From: Fredericiella sp038205395
GTDB lineage: Bacteria; Chloroflexota; Anaerolineae; Caldilineales; Caldilineaceae
Reading direction: 5' to 3'
Assembly (NCBI GenBank): GCA_038205395.1
Contig: JBBRBX010000011.1
Span: forward strand, 7,220-71,219
Length of the DNA stretch: 64,000 nucleotides
Positions 43,413-53,360 of this stretch are shown here, in pieces. The translations under genes were made by a program, and so were the position numbers. How positions within the stretch are numbered: position 1 is the stretch's first letter; each line of letters starts with the position of its first letter. The notes under the pieces are model-generated. The model did not search any database and was not told where the DNA came from. It saw only the letters and a program-made list of their open reading frames with translations.

Positions 43413-46400
43413 AGCCTCTCCTCTCTGCATTCGGGATCCAGCCACATTACCGTAACCACAGTGCCTTCACCCAACTCACTTTGCACTGACAGCCGCGCCC
43501 CGATCGTCTCCGCACGCTCGCGCATAATTTTCTGCCCCAGATGCCCCGGCCCCACACCGGCCGGATCAAAGCCAACGCCGCTGTCGGCCACCATCAGGCG
43601 CACCCCCATCGGCTGCTGGCGCAGATCAACCGTTACCTGGCACGCCTTGGCATATTTTACAATATTATTGAGCGCTTCTTGCGCAATGCGATAGACGGCG
43701 ATCTTGACATCGTCGGGCAGCGGACGCTGGCCGTCCACATGATACTCCACCGTAAGGCGGGCGCGGCCGGCTGCAGCTTCGATCAACTGGCGAATCAAAT
43801 CATCGAGCCGCGCCTGCGTCACGGCAGCCGGGCGCAGTTCCAGCAGCAGCGTACGCATTTCCGCCAGGGCGCCGCGCGTCAACTGGCGCAGTTCTTCGGT
43901 GCTGTGGCGTCCTTCGTCGGGGTTAATATTGTAGAGGTCAGGCAGCACTTCAGCAATCAAGCTGGCCGAGAACAACGTCTGCGTTACAGCGTCGTGCAAA
44001 TCGCGTGCCAGACGGGTGCGCTCTGCCGCCACGGCTTCATCCGCCGCCTTGTGCGCCAGCGCCTCTTCCACCTGCCGGCGCTGCTCTATCTCGCGGCGCA
44101 GATCCGCCGTCTGCTGCGCGACGGTCAGTTCCAAGCGGCGGTTTTGGATATGCACCTGGTGCACGCGCCAGCGATAAGCAGCAAAGGCCAGGCTCAGCAG
44201 CAGGAGCAGCGCGCTGCTGCGGAACCACCAGGTCTGCCAGGCAGGTGGCGCCACGCGCAGCGGCAGGACCACACCGGCTTCGTTCCAGACGCCATCGTTG
44301 TTGCTGCCGCGCACACGAAACGTATAACGGCCGGCAGGCAAGTTGGTATAGCTGGCGTAACGCCGGTCTCCGGCTTCCACCCACTCCTTGTCAAACCCCT
44401 CTAAGCGGTAGGCGTAGCGATTTCTTTGCGGAGCATGAAAATCCAGCGCAGCAAATTCAAACGAGATGAAGTTTTCCTGATAAGTTAGATCGATTGAAGA
44501 GCGCCCACTCAGGTCGGCAGCGACAGGGCGGTTAAAGACCTGGAATCCGGTCACCACCACCGGCGGTGGGGTGGTGTTGTCGCGAATCTCCGTAGGGCGA
44601 AAGACGTTAAAGCCGGCCACGCCGCCATAAAACATCTCGCCGTTGCGGCTGCGCAGACAGGCGCTGGAGTTGAACTCGTTGCTCTGCAGGCCGTGGCTGA
44701 CGTCATAGGTGCGAAAGCGCATCAGAATGGGATTCAGACGCACGAGACCGTTGTTGGTGCTGAGCCAGAAGTTGCCGGCGGCGTCTTCCTGGATGCAGGT
44801 GACACTGCTGTTGGGCAGCCCGTCACGCTCTAAATAGTGGGTAAACGTGCCGCTGACAGGATCAAGCCGGTTGAGACCGGACTGCGTCCCTACCCAGATG
44901 GCGCCAAAGCTGTCTTGGTGAATCGCCCAAACGCTGCTGTCACTCAAGCCGGCAGGGTTGTTGGGATCATGTTCAAACCGGACAAAACGCGCTTTGCCCT
45001 CGGCCCATGCTTCCGGATCAAGATAGGCCAGGCCATTATGCCAGGTGCCGACCCACAGCGTACCGCTGCGGCTCAAGTACAAGGCAGTCACCTCGTCGTC
45101 GGGCAAGCTGGCAGGGTCAGCAGGATTATGGCGGAAGTGGATAAATGCACCGGAAGAGGGGTCGTATAGATCAAGCCCTCCCAACGTGCCCACCCACAAT
45201 TTGCCCTCTTCTGCCGGCAGCAAGGCATAGACGCTGTCATTTACGAGCGATGTCGGGTCATCAGCTTTGTTTCGAAAATGAGTAAATTTGCCTGTGGTGG
45301 GGTCGAGCCTTTCGAGGCCGGCAAAGGTGCCGGCCCAGATTGCTCCTTCCTCATCCTCAGAGATGGTGCTGACGGTGTTCTCCATCAGGCTGGCGGGATC
45401 GATTGGGTGGTGCAGGTAGCGCGTAAAGTCGCCTGTGGTTCGATCAAACAGATTCAGACCGCCGCCCCACGTTCCCACCCAGATGTCACCTTGACGATCT
45501 TCGTAGAAGCCCCCGATCACATCAAAGCTCAAACTCTTGGGGTCGTCAGGGTGGTTGCGAAAAAGGCTGAAGCGCTGCAGTTCCGGGTTGATCTTATTCA
45601 GGCCGCCATTAATCGTGCCGACCCACAGCACACCGGAGCGATCTTCCAACAGCGGCCAAATGATGTCGGCGCTGAGGCTGCCGGCCATATAAGGGTCGTT
45701 GCGATGGTGGACGAAAGTGAACTGGGAATCAGTGCGCTGTAAAAGGTCCAGACCGCCGCCCCACGTACCGACCCAGGTCTGGCCGCGGCTGTCGGTGTAG
45801 ACTGACATGACATTGTTGCTGCTCAGTGTGTCGGTATCGCTTTCATCATGCAGAAATCGCTGCGCTTTGCCGGTTTTGGGGTCAAACAGGTTAAGCCCGT
45901 TGCCCACCAGGCTAAAGCCGCCCGTGCCGGCCCACAGCTTGCCGTCGCCCGCAGGATACACGGAGGAGATCGTGTCACTGCTCAATGAGGCTGGATCGTT
46001 CGCAGCATGACGATACGTAGTGAACAGGCCGGTCACTGGATTCAAGTGCGAAAGCCCGGTTCCCGGTGTACCAAAACCACCGCTGCCCAGCCACAATGTG
46101 CCGTCGGCCGCGCCATAAATGGACGACACATAGTTTCCAGCAATGCTGTTGGGGTCTTGTGCGTCGTGGCGATAGTGCGTAAAGGCGCCGCTGATGCGAT
46201 CGAGGCGATCTAATCCGCCCCCCATCGTGCCCACCCACAGCGAGCCACCCTTGTCTTCCCATATGGCAGCGACCAGATCATTGCTCAGGCTCTTAGGGTT
46301 GGTGGGGTCGTGACGAAAATGGGTAATTACACCACTTTGCGGGTCAAGCCGGTTGAGGCCGCCGCCCCAAGTGCCGATCCAGATAATGCCGCTGCGGTCT

Positions 46401-46768
46401 TCAAACAGTTTGAGAACGGAGTTAAGGCTAAGACTATTCGGATCGTCGGGGTCATTTTTATAGACGGTGAACGAATAGCCGTCGTACCGATTCAGCCCAT
46501 CCTGGGTAGCAACCCACAGATAGCCCTGGCGATCTTGCAGCAAATCCAACACGGCGCTCTGGGAAAGACCATCTTCCAGCGAGAGATGTTGAAAGCGAGT
46601 GGGCGTGGGCAATGTAAACGGGGGCAGCGCTGTGGATTGTGCGCGCGCCGGCAGATAACAGGCCCACAGGCCCGCAATGCAGGCTGCCAGTAACAACACA
46701 AGGAATATGAAACGAGAACACAAACCGGCAGTCGGATGCAACATGCGCCTTTTTTGCAGAAAAGCCAT
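43409..46768 (-). CDS. Two-component sensor kinase with beta-propeller (Reg_prop) sensor
   Basis: 1119 residues. Signal sequence, then a long sensor of about 12-14 repeats of roughly 45 residues bearing the WVGTWGGGLNRLDP-type Reg_prop motif, forming extracytoplasmic beta-propellers. Next a Y_Y_Y domain (about 745-815: YRLEGFDKEWVEAGDRRYASYTNLPAGRYTF), a membrane helix (SSALLLLLSLAFAAYRW), a HisKA_3 domain with H-box RLARDLHDAVTQTLFSASL, and HATPase_c (EALNNIVKYAKAC, DSGVGFDPAG). This is the HTCS/BtuS-like layout, but ends as a HisKA_3 kinase, not a hybrid with a DNA-binding domain. It pairs with the overlapping NarL gene. The ligand is unknown. Confidence 0.92.
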   Translation of the reverse strand: MAFLQKRRMLHPTAGLCSRFIFLVLLLAACIAGLWACYLPARAQSTALPPFTLPTPTRFQHLSLEDGLSQSAVLDLLQDRQGYLWVATQDGLNRYDGYSFTVYKNDPDDPNSLSLNSVLKLFEDRSGIIWIGTWGGGLNRLDPQSGVITHFRHDPTNPKSLSNDLVAAIWEDKGGSLWVGTMGGGLDRLDRISGAFTHYRHDAQDPNSIAGNYVSSIYGAADGTLWLGSGGFGTPGTGLSHLNPVTGLFTTYRHAANDPASLSSDTISSVYPAGDGKLWAGTGGFSLVGNGLNLFDPKTGKAQRFLHDESDTDTLSSNNVMSVYTDSRGQTWVGTWGGGLDLLQRTDSQFTFVHHRNDPYMAGSLSADIIWPLLEDRSGVLWVGTINGGLNKINPELQRFSLFRNHPDDPKSLSFDVIGGFYEDRQGDIWVGTWGGGLNLFDRTTGDFTRYLHHPIDPASLMENTVSTISEDEEGAIWAGTFAGLERLDPTTGKFTHFRNKADDPTSLVNDSVYALLPAEEGKLWVGTLGGLDLYDPSSGAFIHFRHNPADPASLPDDEVTALYLSRSGTLWVGTWHNGLAYLDPEAWAEGKARFVRFEHDPNNPAGLSDSSVWAIHQDSFGAIWVGTQSGLNRLDPVSGTFTHYLERDGLPNSSVTCIQEDAAGNFWLSTNNGLVRLNPILMRFRTYDVSHGLQSNEFNSSACLRSRNGEMFYGGVAGFNVFRPTEIRDNTTPPPVVVTGFQVFNRPVAADLSGRSSIDLTYQENFISFEFAALDFHAPQRNRYAYRLEGFDKEWVEAGDRRYASYTNLPAGRYTFRVRGSNNDGVWNEAGVVLPLRVAPPAWQTWWFRSSALLLLLSLAFAAYRWRVHQVHIQNRRLELTVAQQTADLRREIEQRRQVEEALAHKAADEAVAAERTRLARDLHDAVTQTLFSASLIAEVLPDLYNINPDEGRHSTEELRQLTRGALAEMRTLLLELRPAAVTQARLDDLIRQLIEAAAGRARLTVEYHVDGQRPLPDDVKIAVYRIAQEALNNIVKYAKACQVTVDLRQQPMGVRLMVADSGVGFDPAGVGPGHLGQKIMRERAETIGARLSVQSELGEGTVVTVMWLDPECREERL

Positions 46769-47021
46769 AGTTCAAACGGCGATTGTTACCAGACAGAGAT
46801 GAAGGACATCAACAGCGTGTATTGTAGTATAAGATTAGCGCCATGCGCAGTGTCATGCGTCACTTTGTCATAGTGACACCTGGCGGCTTATGGGATGGCC
46901 GGCTTTTGACAGTGCCAGGAGGGATTGATACACTCGCAAGGGCCGCCGGCAGTTTTACAGGTTTCTAGAGTTGATGGAAGCAGGCGGCGAGAATGTTGTT
47001 TCAAGGACGATAGGACCAAGC

Positions 47022-48035
47022 ATGGAAGCCGATTATGAAGAGTACAGCCAGGCAATGGAGCAGTCCTATCGCACCCGCGCCAGCAAAAAGCCGGTGCAGA
47101 AACGAGACTCAAGCGGGGCGATTCAAGGCGTCGTCGTGCGCGCACGCGGCCACGTCTATGATGTTGAGCCGGCAAACGACCGCACTGCGCCGGCGCTCAT
47201 GTGCGAGGTGCGTGGACGGCTGCTGCAGGAGCGCAGCAAGGATACGCTGGTAGCGGTGGGAGACCGCGTATGGGTGCAGCTCGGCCAAGACGGCAAAGGG
47301 CTGATCGAACGCATTGAGCCGCGCCACAGCGTGCTCAGCCGCCAGCAGCCGGGGATCGGCATTCCAGCCGAAGATGTCATCCTGGCCAATCCCGACCAGG
47401 CGCTGGTTGTGTTTGCCGCCAGCCAGCCTGACCCGCACCTGCGGATGCTGGATCGCTTTTTGGTGATCGCAGAAGCCAACGATCTGCCGGTGACATTGTG
47501 CGTTAACAAGGTCGAGTTGGTCGAACCGGCTGCGCTGCAGGCGCTGTTCGGTCTATACGAGCGAATCGGCTATCCAGTGCTCTATGGCAGCGCCGCCGAA
47601 GGGACCGGCATTGACAAGCTGCGCGACCTGCTCAGCGACCGCATCACAGTCGTGACCGGCCCAAGTGGGGTGGGCAAGAGCAGCCTGCTCAATGCCGTAC
47701 ATCCCGATTTGCGCCTGCGCACCGGTGACTTGCGCGACTTTGCGTCCAAAGGCCGGCATACGACACGCGCAGCGCAGCTCTACAGGCTGCCGTTCGGCGC
47801 CGGCACCTATGTAGCCGACACGCCCGGCATCCGCGAACTCGGTCTCTACGATATTGCGCCCGAAAATCTGGGCTTTTATTTTCGCGAGATTCTGCCCTAT
47901 CTCAACGAATGCCGCTTTCCTAGCTGCACCCACGATCATGAACCCGGCTGCGCCGTGCGCGCCGCCGTCGCAAGTGGGGCCATTGCCGCAGAACGCTACG
48001 CCAGTTATCTGCACCTTCTGCACGGCGAGGAATAG
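47022..48035 (+). CDS. rsgA: Ribosome small subunit-dependent GTPase A
   Basis: 337 residues from ATG 47022 (AGGACGATAGGA upstream). OB-fold N-terminal part (GAIQGVVVRARGHVYDVE), then a circularly permuted GTPase with G4 VNKVEL, G1 GPSGVGKSSLLN, G3 DTPGIREL and the C-terminal zinc finger CRFPSCTHDHEPGCAV. It assists 30S maturation. It lies 12 bases before the UvrD-type helicase gene, probably in one transcript. Confidence 0.95.
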   Translation: MEADYEEYSQAMEQSYRTRASKKPVQKRDSSGAIQGVVVRARGHVYDVEPANDRTAPALMCEVRGRLLQERSKDTLVAVGDRVWVQLGQDGKGLIERIEPRHSVLSRQQPGIGIPAEDVILANPDQALVVFAASQPDPHLRMLDRFLVIAEANDLPVTLCVNKVELVEPAALQALFGLYERIGYPVLYGSAAEGTGIDKLRDLLSDRITVVTGPSGVGKSSLLNAVHPDLRLRTGDLRDFASKGRHTTRAAQLYRLPFGAGTYVADTPGIRELGLYDIAPENLGFYFREILPYLNECRFPSCTHDHEPGCAVRAAVASGAIAAERYASYLHLLHGEE

Positions 48036-48047
48036 CCACCCATCATT

Positions 48048-50516
48048 ATGACAAGTACAATGACTCATCTCAATGAACAGCAGATCAAAGCTGTGACCAC
48101 CGTAACTGGGCCGGTGCTGGTGCTGGCCGGTCCCGGTTCAGGCAAGACGCGCGTATTGACGCAGCGCATCACCCACATGATCGACAATGCAGGGGTGGCG
48201 CCGTGGAATATTTTGGCGGTGACATTTACCAACAAAGCGGCCGGCGAGATGCGCAGCCGGGTGGAGCAACTCTTTGTACAAAAATTTGGGTCGCCTGCGC
48301 CCGGACAGCCGCCACGTCTGAGCGGATTGACGATCGGCACATTTCACAGTATCTGTGCGCGCATTTTGCGCGTGGATGTTGCAGCGGCGGGCTATCAACC
48401 CAATTGGGTCATTTATGACAGCGCCGACCAGGTGGCCCTGGTGCGCGAAACACTGCGCGATCTCAATTTTGACGAAAAGCGTTTCCCACCCAAAGCGGTG
48501 CTGGCGCACATCAGTAAGCAGAAAAACAACTTGGTGACAGTGGAGGAGTATCGAGCCGGCTCCTACTTTGAAGAGATTGCAGGCCGCGTCTATGCGCGCT
48601 ATCAGGCCACGCTGTTGACCAACAACGCCATGGATTTTGATGACTTGCTGATGCGCACGGTGCTGCTGCTGCGCAATAACCTGGATGTGCGCGTCAAATA
48701 TCAACAAAAATGGCGCTATATCTTGGTGGATGAGTTTCAAGATACCAACACCGCCCAATATGAACTGATCCGGCTGCTCAGCACGCAGCCAAGCAACCAG
48801 CGCAACATCTTTGTCGTGGGTGACGAAGATCAATCGATCTACAAATTCCGCGGAGCAGACTACCACAACGTGCAGTTGTTTCGCAGCGACTTTCCGGAAG
48901 CGGTCGTCGTGCTGCTGGAGCAGAACTATCGCAGCACGCAGACAATTTTGGACGTGGCCAATGCCGTGATCAACAACAACCGCCACCGCACGCCCAAGCG
49001 GCTGCGCACTGACAACGGCAGCGGGCTGCCGGTGACGCTGTACGAAGCCTATAATGAGGTGGAGGAAGCTTCCTATGTAGCGGACGAAATCGAGAAGTTG
49101 ATACGCCGCGGCGATGCAGAATTGGGGGATGTGTCGGTCATGTATCGCACCAATGCTCAGAGCCGGGCACTGGAAGAATCATTTGTGCTGCGAGGCATGA
49201 AATACCGGCTGATTGGGGCCACACGCTTTTATGAACGCAAAGAAATCAAAGATGCACTGGCGTATCTGCGCCTGATCCACAACCCGGCGGATAGTGTCGC
49301 ACTGGCGCGCGTGATCAACACGCCAACACGGGGCATCGGCGCAAAGTCGCAGGAGGCGCTGCGGGTGTGGGCGGCAGAGTTGGGGGTGAGCCAGTATACG
49401 GCGCTGCAAATCGTCCATCACGGGCCGGAGCGCGCCGCGCAGCGCCTTGGCCGGCCGGTTCCGCCGCAGGCCGCTCTGTCGCCGATTGCGGGGCGGGCAC
49501 AAAAGGCGCTGGCTGACTTCTCGGCCCTGCTGGAAGAGTGGATTGACCGCGAGCAAGCCGGCCATTATGCCAGTACGGCTGATCTGCTGGACGATGTGCT
49601 GCTCCAATCGCGTTATTTGGAGCAGTTGCGCGATGGCACGGATGAGGGCGAGGATCGCTTTGAGAATCTGCAGCAGCTGCGTGCTGTGGCCGCGACCTAT
49701 GTGCCTGGCGCACCCGATCTAGAGCCGGATCAGACACCGCTCGGCATGTTTCTTGAGCAGGTAAGCCTGGTTGCGGACAGCGACGATCTGGACAACAGCG
49801 CCAACGCCATCACGCTGCTGACCTTGCACACAGCCAAGGGGCTGGAATATCCCGTCAACTTTATTGTCGGCCTCGAAGATGGCATCCTGCCCCACAGCCG
49901 GACGCTGGACATTGAAGATGCGGCGGAAAAAGAAGAAGAATTGGCGGAAGAGCGGCGGCTTTTCTATGTCGGCATCACGCGCGCCAAGCGGCGGCTGTAC
50001 CTGGTGCACTGTTTTCGGCGCAGTTTGTGGGGCGACAGCAATGTGCAGGCGCCCAGCCGTTTCCTGGACGAAATTCCGGAGGAATTTCTGACGGGAATGG
50101 TGGATAAGCGCAGCCGCCTGGAAAGCAGCTACAAACGCATGACCGCCTGGGGCGAGGAGGAGGTCGGCAGCACACCCCGCAGCCAGACAGGCGGACAGTG
50201 GAGCGGGCGCTCCAAATCGGCGCCACCGGCGTGGGAACAGAGCAGCACCGGCGGCCAGGGAGCAGCGAACAAAGGCAGCTACTGGTCTCCAAGCGGCGAC
50301 GAAAAGCCCATCACCCGTAAGTCGCAATCTCCAGCCAGCAAGCAGCAGCCGGCTGCCGCCACCCGCTTTCAACGCCGTGACAGTGTGCAGCACACGTCGT
50401 TTGGTGTGGGCACGGTGATCGAAAGCACCGCAACGCGTGCCGGCGAAGAAGTCACTGTAGCGTTCCCCGGTATAGGGATCAAAAAGCTGATGGCCGAGTA
50501 TCTGCGCAAACTGTAA
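48048..50516 (+). CDS. pcrA: UvrD/PcrA-type DNA helicase
   Basis: 822 residues. SF1A helicase motifs: Walker A AGPGSGKTRVLTQRI, motif Ia FTNKAAGEMRSRV, motif II VDEFQDTNTAQYEL, motif III GDEDQSIYKFRGA, motif IV LEQNYRSTQTIL, motif V LLTLHTAKGLEYP and motif VI VGITRAKRRLYLV. A long basic linker (about 690-775) leads to the C-terminal HTSFGVGTVIES tudor-like segment as in PcrA. It unwinds 3' to 5' during repair and removes roadblocks. It begins 12 bases after rsgA. Confidence 0.95.
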   Translation: MTSTMTHLNEQQIKAVTTVTGPVLVLAGPGSGKTRVLTQRITHMIDNAGVAPWNILAVTFTNKAAGEMRSRVEQLFVQKFGSPAPGQPPRLSGLTIGTFHSICARILRVDVAAAGYQPNWVIYDSADQVALVRETLRDLNFDEKRFPPKAVLAHISKQKNNLVTVEEYRAGSYFEEIAGRVYARYQATLLTNNAMDFDDLLMRTVLLLRNNLDVRVKYQQKWRYILVDEFQDTNTAQYELIRLLSTQPSNQRNIFVVGDEDQSIYKFRGADYHNVQLFRSDFPEAVVVLLEQNYRSTQTILDVANAVINNNRHRTPKRLRTDNGSGLPVTLYEAYNEVEEASYVADEIEKLIRRGDAELGDVSVMYRTNAQSRALEESFVLRGMKYRLIGATRFYERKEIKDALAYLRLIHNPADSVALARVINTPTRGIGAKSQEALRVWAAELGVSQYTALQIVHHGPERAAQRLGRPVPPQAALSPIAGRAQKALADFSALLEEWIDREQAGHYASTADLLDDVLLQSRYLEQLRDGTDEGEDRFENLQQLRAVAATYVPGAPDLEPDQTPLGMFLEQVSLVADSDDLDNSANAITLLTLHTAKGLEYPVNFIVGLEDGILPHSRTLDIEDAAEKEEELAEERRLFYVGITRAKRRLYLVHCFRRSLWGDSNVQAPSRFLDEIPEEFLTGMVDKRSRLESSYKRMTAWGEEEVGSTPRSQTGGQWSGRSKSAPPAWEQSSTGGQGAANKGSYWSPSGDEKPITRKSQSPASKQQPAAATRFQRRDSVQHTSFGVGTVIESTATRAGEEVTVAFPGIGIKKLMAEYLRKL

Positions 50517-50626
50517 AGACAAAGGGCCAGGGCCAAGGCTTTTGGCTTGCCTTTCGCCTTGCCTGCCGCCAGTCCTGACAACATAAGTGAAATGACGCGT
50601 TAGTAAGAGAGTTGAGGGAAACAGCA

Positions 50627-51478
50627 ATGGCTGAATTAGACGGCAAAGTGGCGGTGGTGACTGGCGGTTCGCGCGGGTTGGGGCTGGCGATTGCACAAGC
50701 CTATGTCGCAGCGGGAGCGGCGGTGGTAGTTGGCTCGCGGTCACAGGCGGCGGTGGAAAAGGCGGCAGTCGAACTGGCGGCGGGCGGGGCACGTGCGGCG
50801 GGCTTTGCCGTAGATGTGAGCCGGCACGAGCAGGTGGAGGCGCTGGCCGAGCAGGCGGTGCGCAACTTTGGGCGCATCGATGTGTGGGTGAACAACGCGG
50901 GCACAGCTGGCCCCTACGGGCCGACAATGGAAATGGCGCCGGCAGCCTTTGAACAGGTGGTGCAAACCAACATTTTGGGCACGTATTACGGTTCGCACGC
51001 AGCCATGCGCCGCTTTTTGGCGCAAGGATCGGGAAAGTTAATCAATCTGCTGGGCCGTGGCTGGAAGGAGCCGGTGCCGTGGCAGAACGCCTACAGCGCC
51101 AGCAAAGCATGGGTCAAGTCATTTACACTGGCGCTGGCCGAGGAGACCAAATCAAGCGGGGTTGGCATCTTTGCCTTTAACCCCGGTATGGTGCTGACCG
51201 AGCTGCTGACCGATGTGGAGGTTATTGCCGGGTCGGAAGAGCGTCTCGCCAGATTTCCCACCATCGTGCGCATGTGGGCCAAGCCGCCGCAAGTGCCGGC
51301 CGCCAAAGCAGTGTGGCTGGCCTCAGGAGCGACAGACGGCAAAACCGGCGAGATTGTCAACATCTTTTCCCCGCTGACCATGATGGAGGGCGCGCTGCGT
51401 GAAGGAGCGCGCACGCTGTTCAAGCGGCCGCAGCCGGCGGTAGACGTACACATCACGCCGATTGCGCCAGAGAGGTGA
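50627..51478 (+). CDS. Short-chain dehydrogenase/reductase with altered active site
   Basis: 283 residues from ATG 50627 (GAGGGAA upstream). TGGSRGLG cofactor loop, VNNAGTAG and YSASK motifs are present. At the position 13 residues before the catalytic Tyr, where SDRs usually have Ser, the sequence reads LLGRGWKEPVPWQNAY, that is, Gly or Arg. The C-terminal 40 residues (GEIVNIFSPLTMMEGALREGARTLF) extend beyond a minimal SDR. Substrate unknown. Its end overlaps the convergent SEC-C gene by 26 bases. Confidence 0.85.
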   Translation: MAELDGKVAVVTGGSRGLGLAIAQAYVAAGAAVVVGSRSQAAVEKAAVELAAGGARAAGFAVDVSRHEQVEALAEQAVRNFGRIDVWVNNAGTAGPYGPTMEMAPAAFEQVVQTNILGTYYGSHAAMRRFLAQGSGKLINLLGRGWKEPVPWQNAYSASKAWVKSFTLALAEETKSSGVGIFAFNPGMVLTELLTDVEVIAGSEERLARFPTIVRMWAKPPQVPAAKAVWLASGATDGKTGEIVNIFSPLTMMEGALREGARTLFKRPQPAVDVHITPIAPER

Positions 51479-51908
51479 TATAAACAAGCAATGAACTGCC
51501 GTGGCAGCGTTTGAATTTGCGACCACTTTGGCAGGGACAGAGATCATCCAGCTTGACCAGAAATAAATTGGAACGGCGCAGACGATCCAAAAACTCCTGA
51601 CCTGTCAACAGATTGGCCGCGGGAGGCATGATGGCGTCACACAGAGCGGCAGTAAAACCGGGCAAGGTGGCCGTATAGAGCAGCATCGCACGTTCCACGC
51701 CCAGCAGCACTTCCAACTCGTCGGTCAGCAAGTAGTCGACAATCAGCCGGCTGCTGCTGAGGACAAAATTGTGCCCAACGGCCCAGCCCTCCATGCGCTG
51801 CAAGAAAAAGGATGTGACCTCAGCCGTTGCCAGGCTGCCCATCACCTGCTGCAGGAGCAGACTGGCCTCCGCTTCCGTAAAACGCATGTGCGGTGCACGC
51901 ACCGCCAA
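51453..51908 (-). CDS. SEC-C motif protein
   Basis: 151 residues. The C-terminus has the zinc-binding SEC-C motif CPCQSGRKFKRCHGSS (like the CPCGSGKKYKKCHG of SecA), usually a protein-interaction or chaperone adaptor motif. The N-terminal 110 residues are helical (EAEASLLLQQVMGSLATAEV, LLGVERAMLLYTATLPGF) with no recognised domain. Start at ATG 51908 or 51887. Overlaps the SDR tail by 26 bases, an unusually long convergent overlap. Confidence 0.8.
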   Translation of the reverse strand: MAVRAPHMRFTEAEASLLLQQVMGSLATAEVTSFFLQRMEGWAVGHNFVLSSSRLIVDYLLTDELEVLLGVERAMLLYTATLPGFTAALCDAIMPPAANLLTGQEFLDRLRRSNLFLVKLDDLCPCQSGRKFKRCHGSSLLVYITSLAQSA

Positions 51909-51980
51909 GAATAGAAGAGAGAGGTGCGGTTGTCATGCACCAAAAGGGATACAAAAAGCACCATACATAGAAACCATTTA

Positions 51981-52015
51981 TGCGGTTTGACAACCGCAAA
52001 CGGTTGCAGTACAGT
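51981..52015 (+). promoter_or_regulatory. Promoter with overlapping operators for the sugar ABC operon
   Basis: Perfect -35 TTGACA (51987-51992), 17-base spacer, -10 TACAGT (52010-52015). Two palindromes overlap it: TGCGGTT-N4-AACCGCA (51981-51998) and GCAAACGGTTGC (51996-52007). The latter resembles LacI-family operators with a central CG. Repression by a LacI/CcpA-type protein encoded elsewhere is likely. Confidence 0.75.
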
Positions 52016-52222
52016 GACTGTTGTTCCAACTAATTGCAGATAAACAATATAGATGAGCACGTTACCCGCTCCGCAACAGTGGAAGCGAGTCATAAGCGGC
52101 AGATTCTGTCGTGGGCAGCGGGCCGATTGCAGCTTTACAGCTGCGGGACTGCAGCCACAGCGGCAGTTTTGCATCGTTCTTCACCAGTTTTACCTAGAAA
52201 GTGCATCAGGAGGCGAATCATT

Positions 52223-53320
52223 ATGCGCACAGTCAAAACTAAGATAGTCAATGCCAAGATAATCAAAGTCAAGATGTACATTCTCATCAGCGTAGCGGCA
52301 CTGCTGGCCCTTGCGCTGTCCGCATGTACGGCGGTTGCGCCTGCAGCCCCGGCAGCGCCGGCAGGAGAAGCAGCCGCCACTGCCGAAGCGGCAGCGCCTG
52401 CAGCGGGCGGTCCAGTAAAGGTGGCACTGGTTTACGGCGTCAAAGGTGATGGTTTTTATGTAACGATGGAGGCAGGCGCACGCGCCAAGGCCGAGGAAAT
52501 GGGCGTCGAGTTCAGCGCCGATGGCCCCGCCCAGTTTGATGCGACCCTGCAGCGGCCCATTTTGGATGCCGTCATCGCCCAAAGCCCCACCTCGATCTGC
52601 ATCGCCGCCACCGACAAGCAAGCGATGATCGAGCCGATCCGGGCGGCCTTTGACCGCGGCATCAATATTTTCTCGGTGGACACCTACATCGGCGACAGCG
52701 CCGGCGACTATACCAACGGCGACATAACCTTTCCCCTCTCCTACATTGGCTCCGATAACGTTGAAGGCGGGCGTGTGGCTTGCCAAGCGCTGATTGACGC
52801 TGCCGGCGGCGAGGGCAAACTCTATATCCAGAATGTCAAGCCAGGTGTCTCCACCACCGATCAGCGCGAGCAGGGCTGCAAAGAAGCCATCGATGCCACC
52901 GGTGGTAAGTTCGAACTGGTTGGTGTGGATTACAACGACGACAGCGCTGCCAAAGCCGCTGAGCAGACTTCCGCCGTCCTGCAGCGTGTGCCTGATCTGA
53001 GCGGCGTGTTTGGGGCCAATCTGTTCAGCGCCGAAGGCGCCTCGCAGGCTGTCTCCAATGCCGGTTTGGCCGGTACAGTCAAGGTAGCGGCGTTTGACGC
53101 TCCTGAAGCCGCTATCGAAGATCTGCGCAACAATGTGGTGGACATCGTAATTGCGCAGCACCCGTATGAGATGGGGCAGAAATGCATTGAGTTCGCTGTG
53201 GCAGCGGCCAATGGTGATATGGCAAGCATCGACAAGCGCTGGCCGACTAGCTACACCATTATTACGCGCGACAATGTCGATACACCCGAAGCACAGCAGG
53301 CGATCTACAAGAGCGAGTAG
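52223..53320 (+). CDS. Sugar ABC transporter substrate-binding lipoprotein
   Basis: About 365 residues from ATG 52223, preceded by AGGAGGCG. The signal peptide ends in a lipobox (ALALSACTAVAP), followed by an Ala/Pro-rich linker and a type-1 periplasmic-binding fold (VALVYGVKGDGFYVTMEAGARAKAEEMG, IGSDNVEGGRVACQAL, ADNLFS-like hinge region), as in RbsB-like ribose/simple-sugar binders. It captures a sugar outside the cell for the permease and ATPase encoded downstream. The leader between 52020 and 52222 is 200 bases long with no gene. Confidence 0.92.
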   Translation: MRTVKTKIVNAKIIKVKMYILISVAALLALALSACTAVAPAAPAAPAGEAAATAEAAAPAAGGPVKVALVYGVKGDGFYVTMEAGARAKAEEMGVEFSADGPAQFDATLQRPILDAVIAQSPTSICIAATDKQAMIEPIRAAFDRGINIFSVDTYIGDSAGDYTNGDITFPLSYIGSDNVEGGRVACQALIDAAGGEGKLYIQNVKPGVSTTDQREQGCKEAIDATGGKFELVGVDYNDDSAAKAAEQTSAVLQRVPDLSGVFGANLFSAEGASQAVSNAGLAGTVKVAAFDAPEAAIEDLRNNVVDIVIAQHPYEMGQKCIEFAVAAANGDMASIDKRWPTSYTIITRDNVDTPEAQQAIYKSE

Positions 53321-53360
53321 TGTGCCGGCGCTGTAACCAAACACTCTTGCTGCGGAGACA

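Noticed and set aside
52034..52222. In-frame extension of the sugar-binding protein upstream of 52223
   Set aside because: The signal peptide and AGGAGG place the start at 52223; the upstream part reads as leader RNA right after the promoter.
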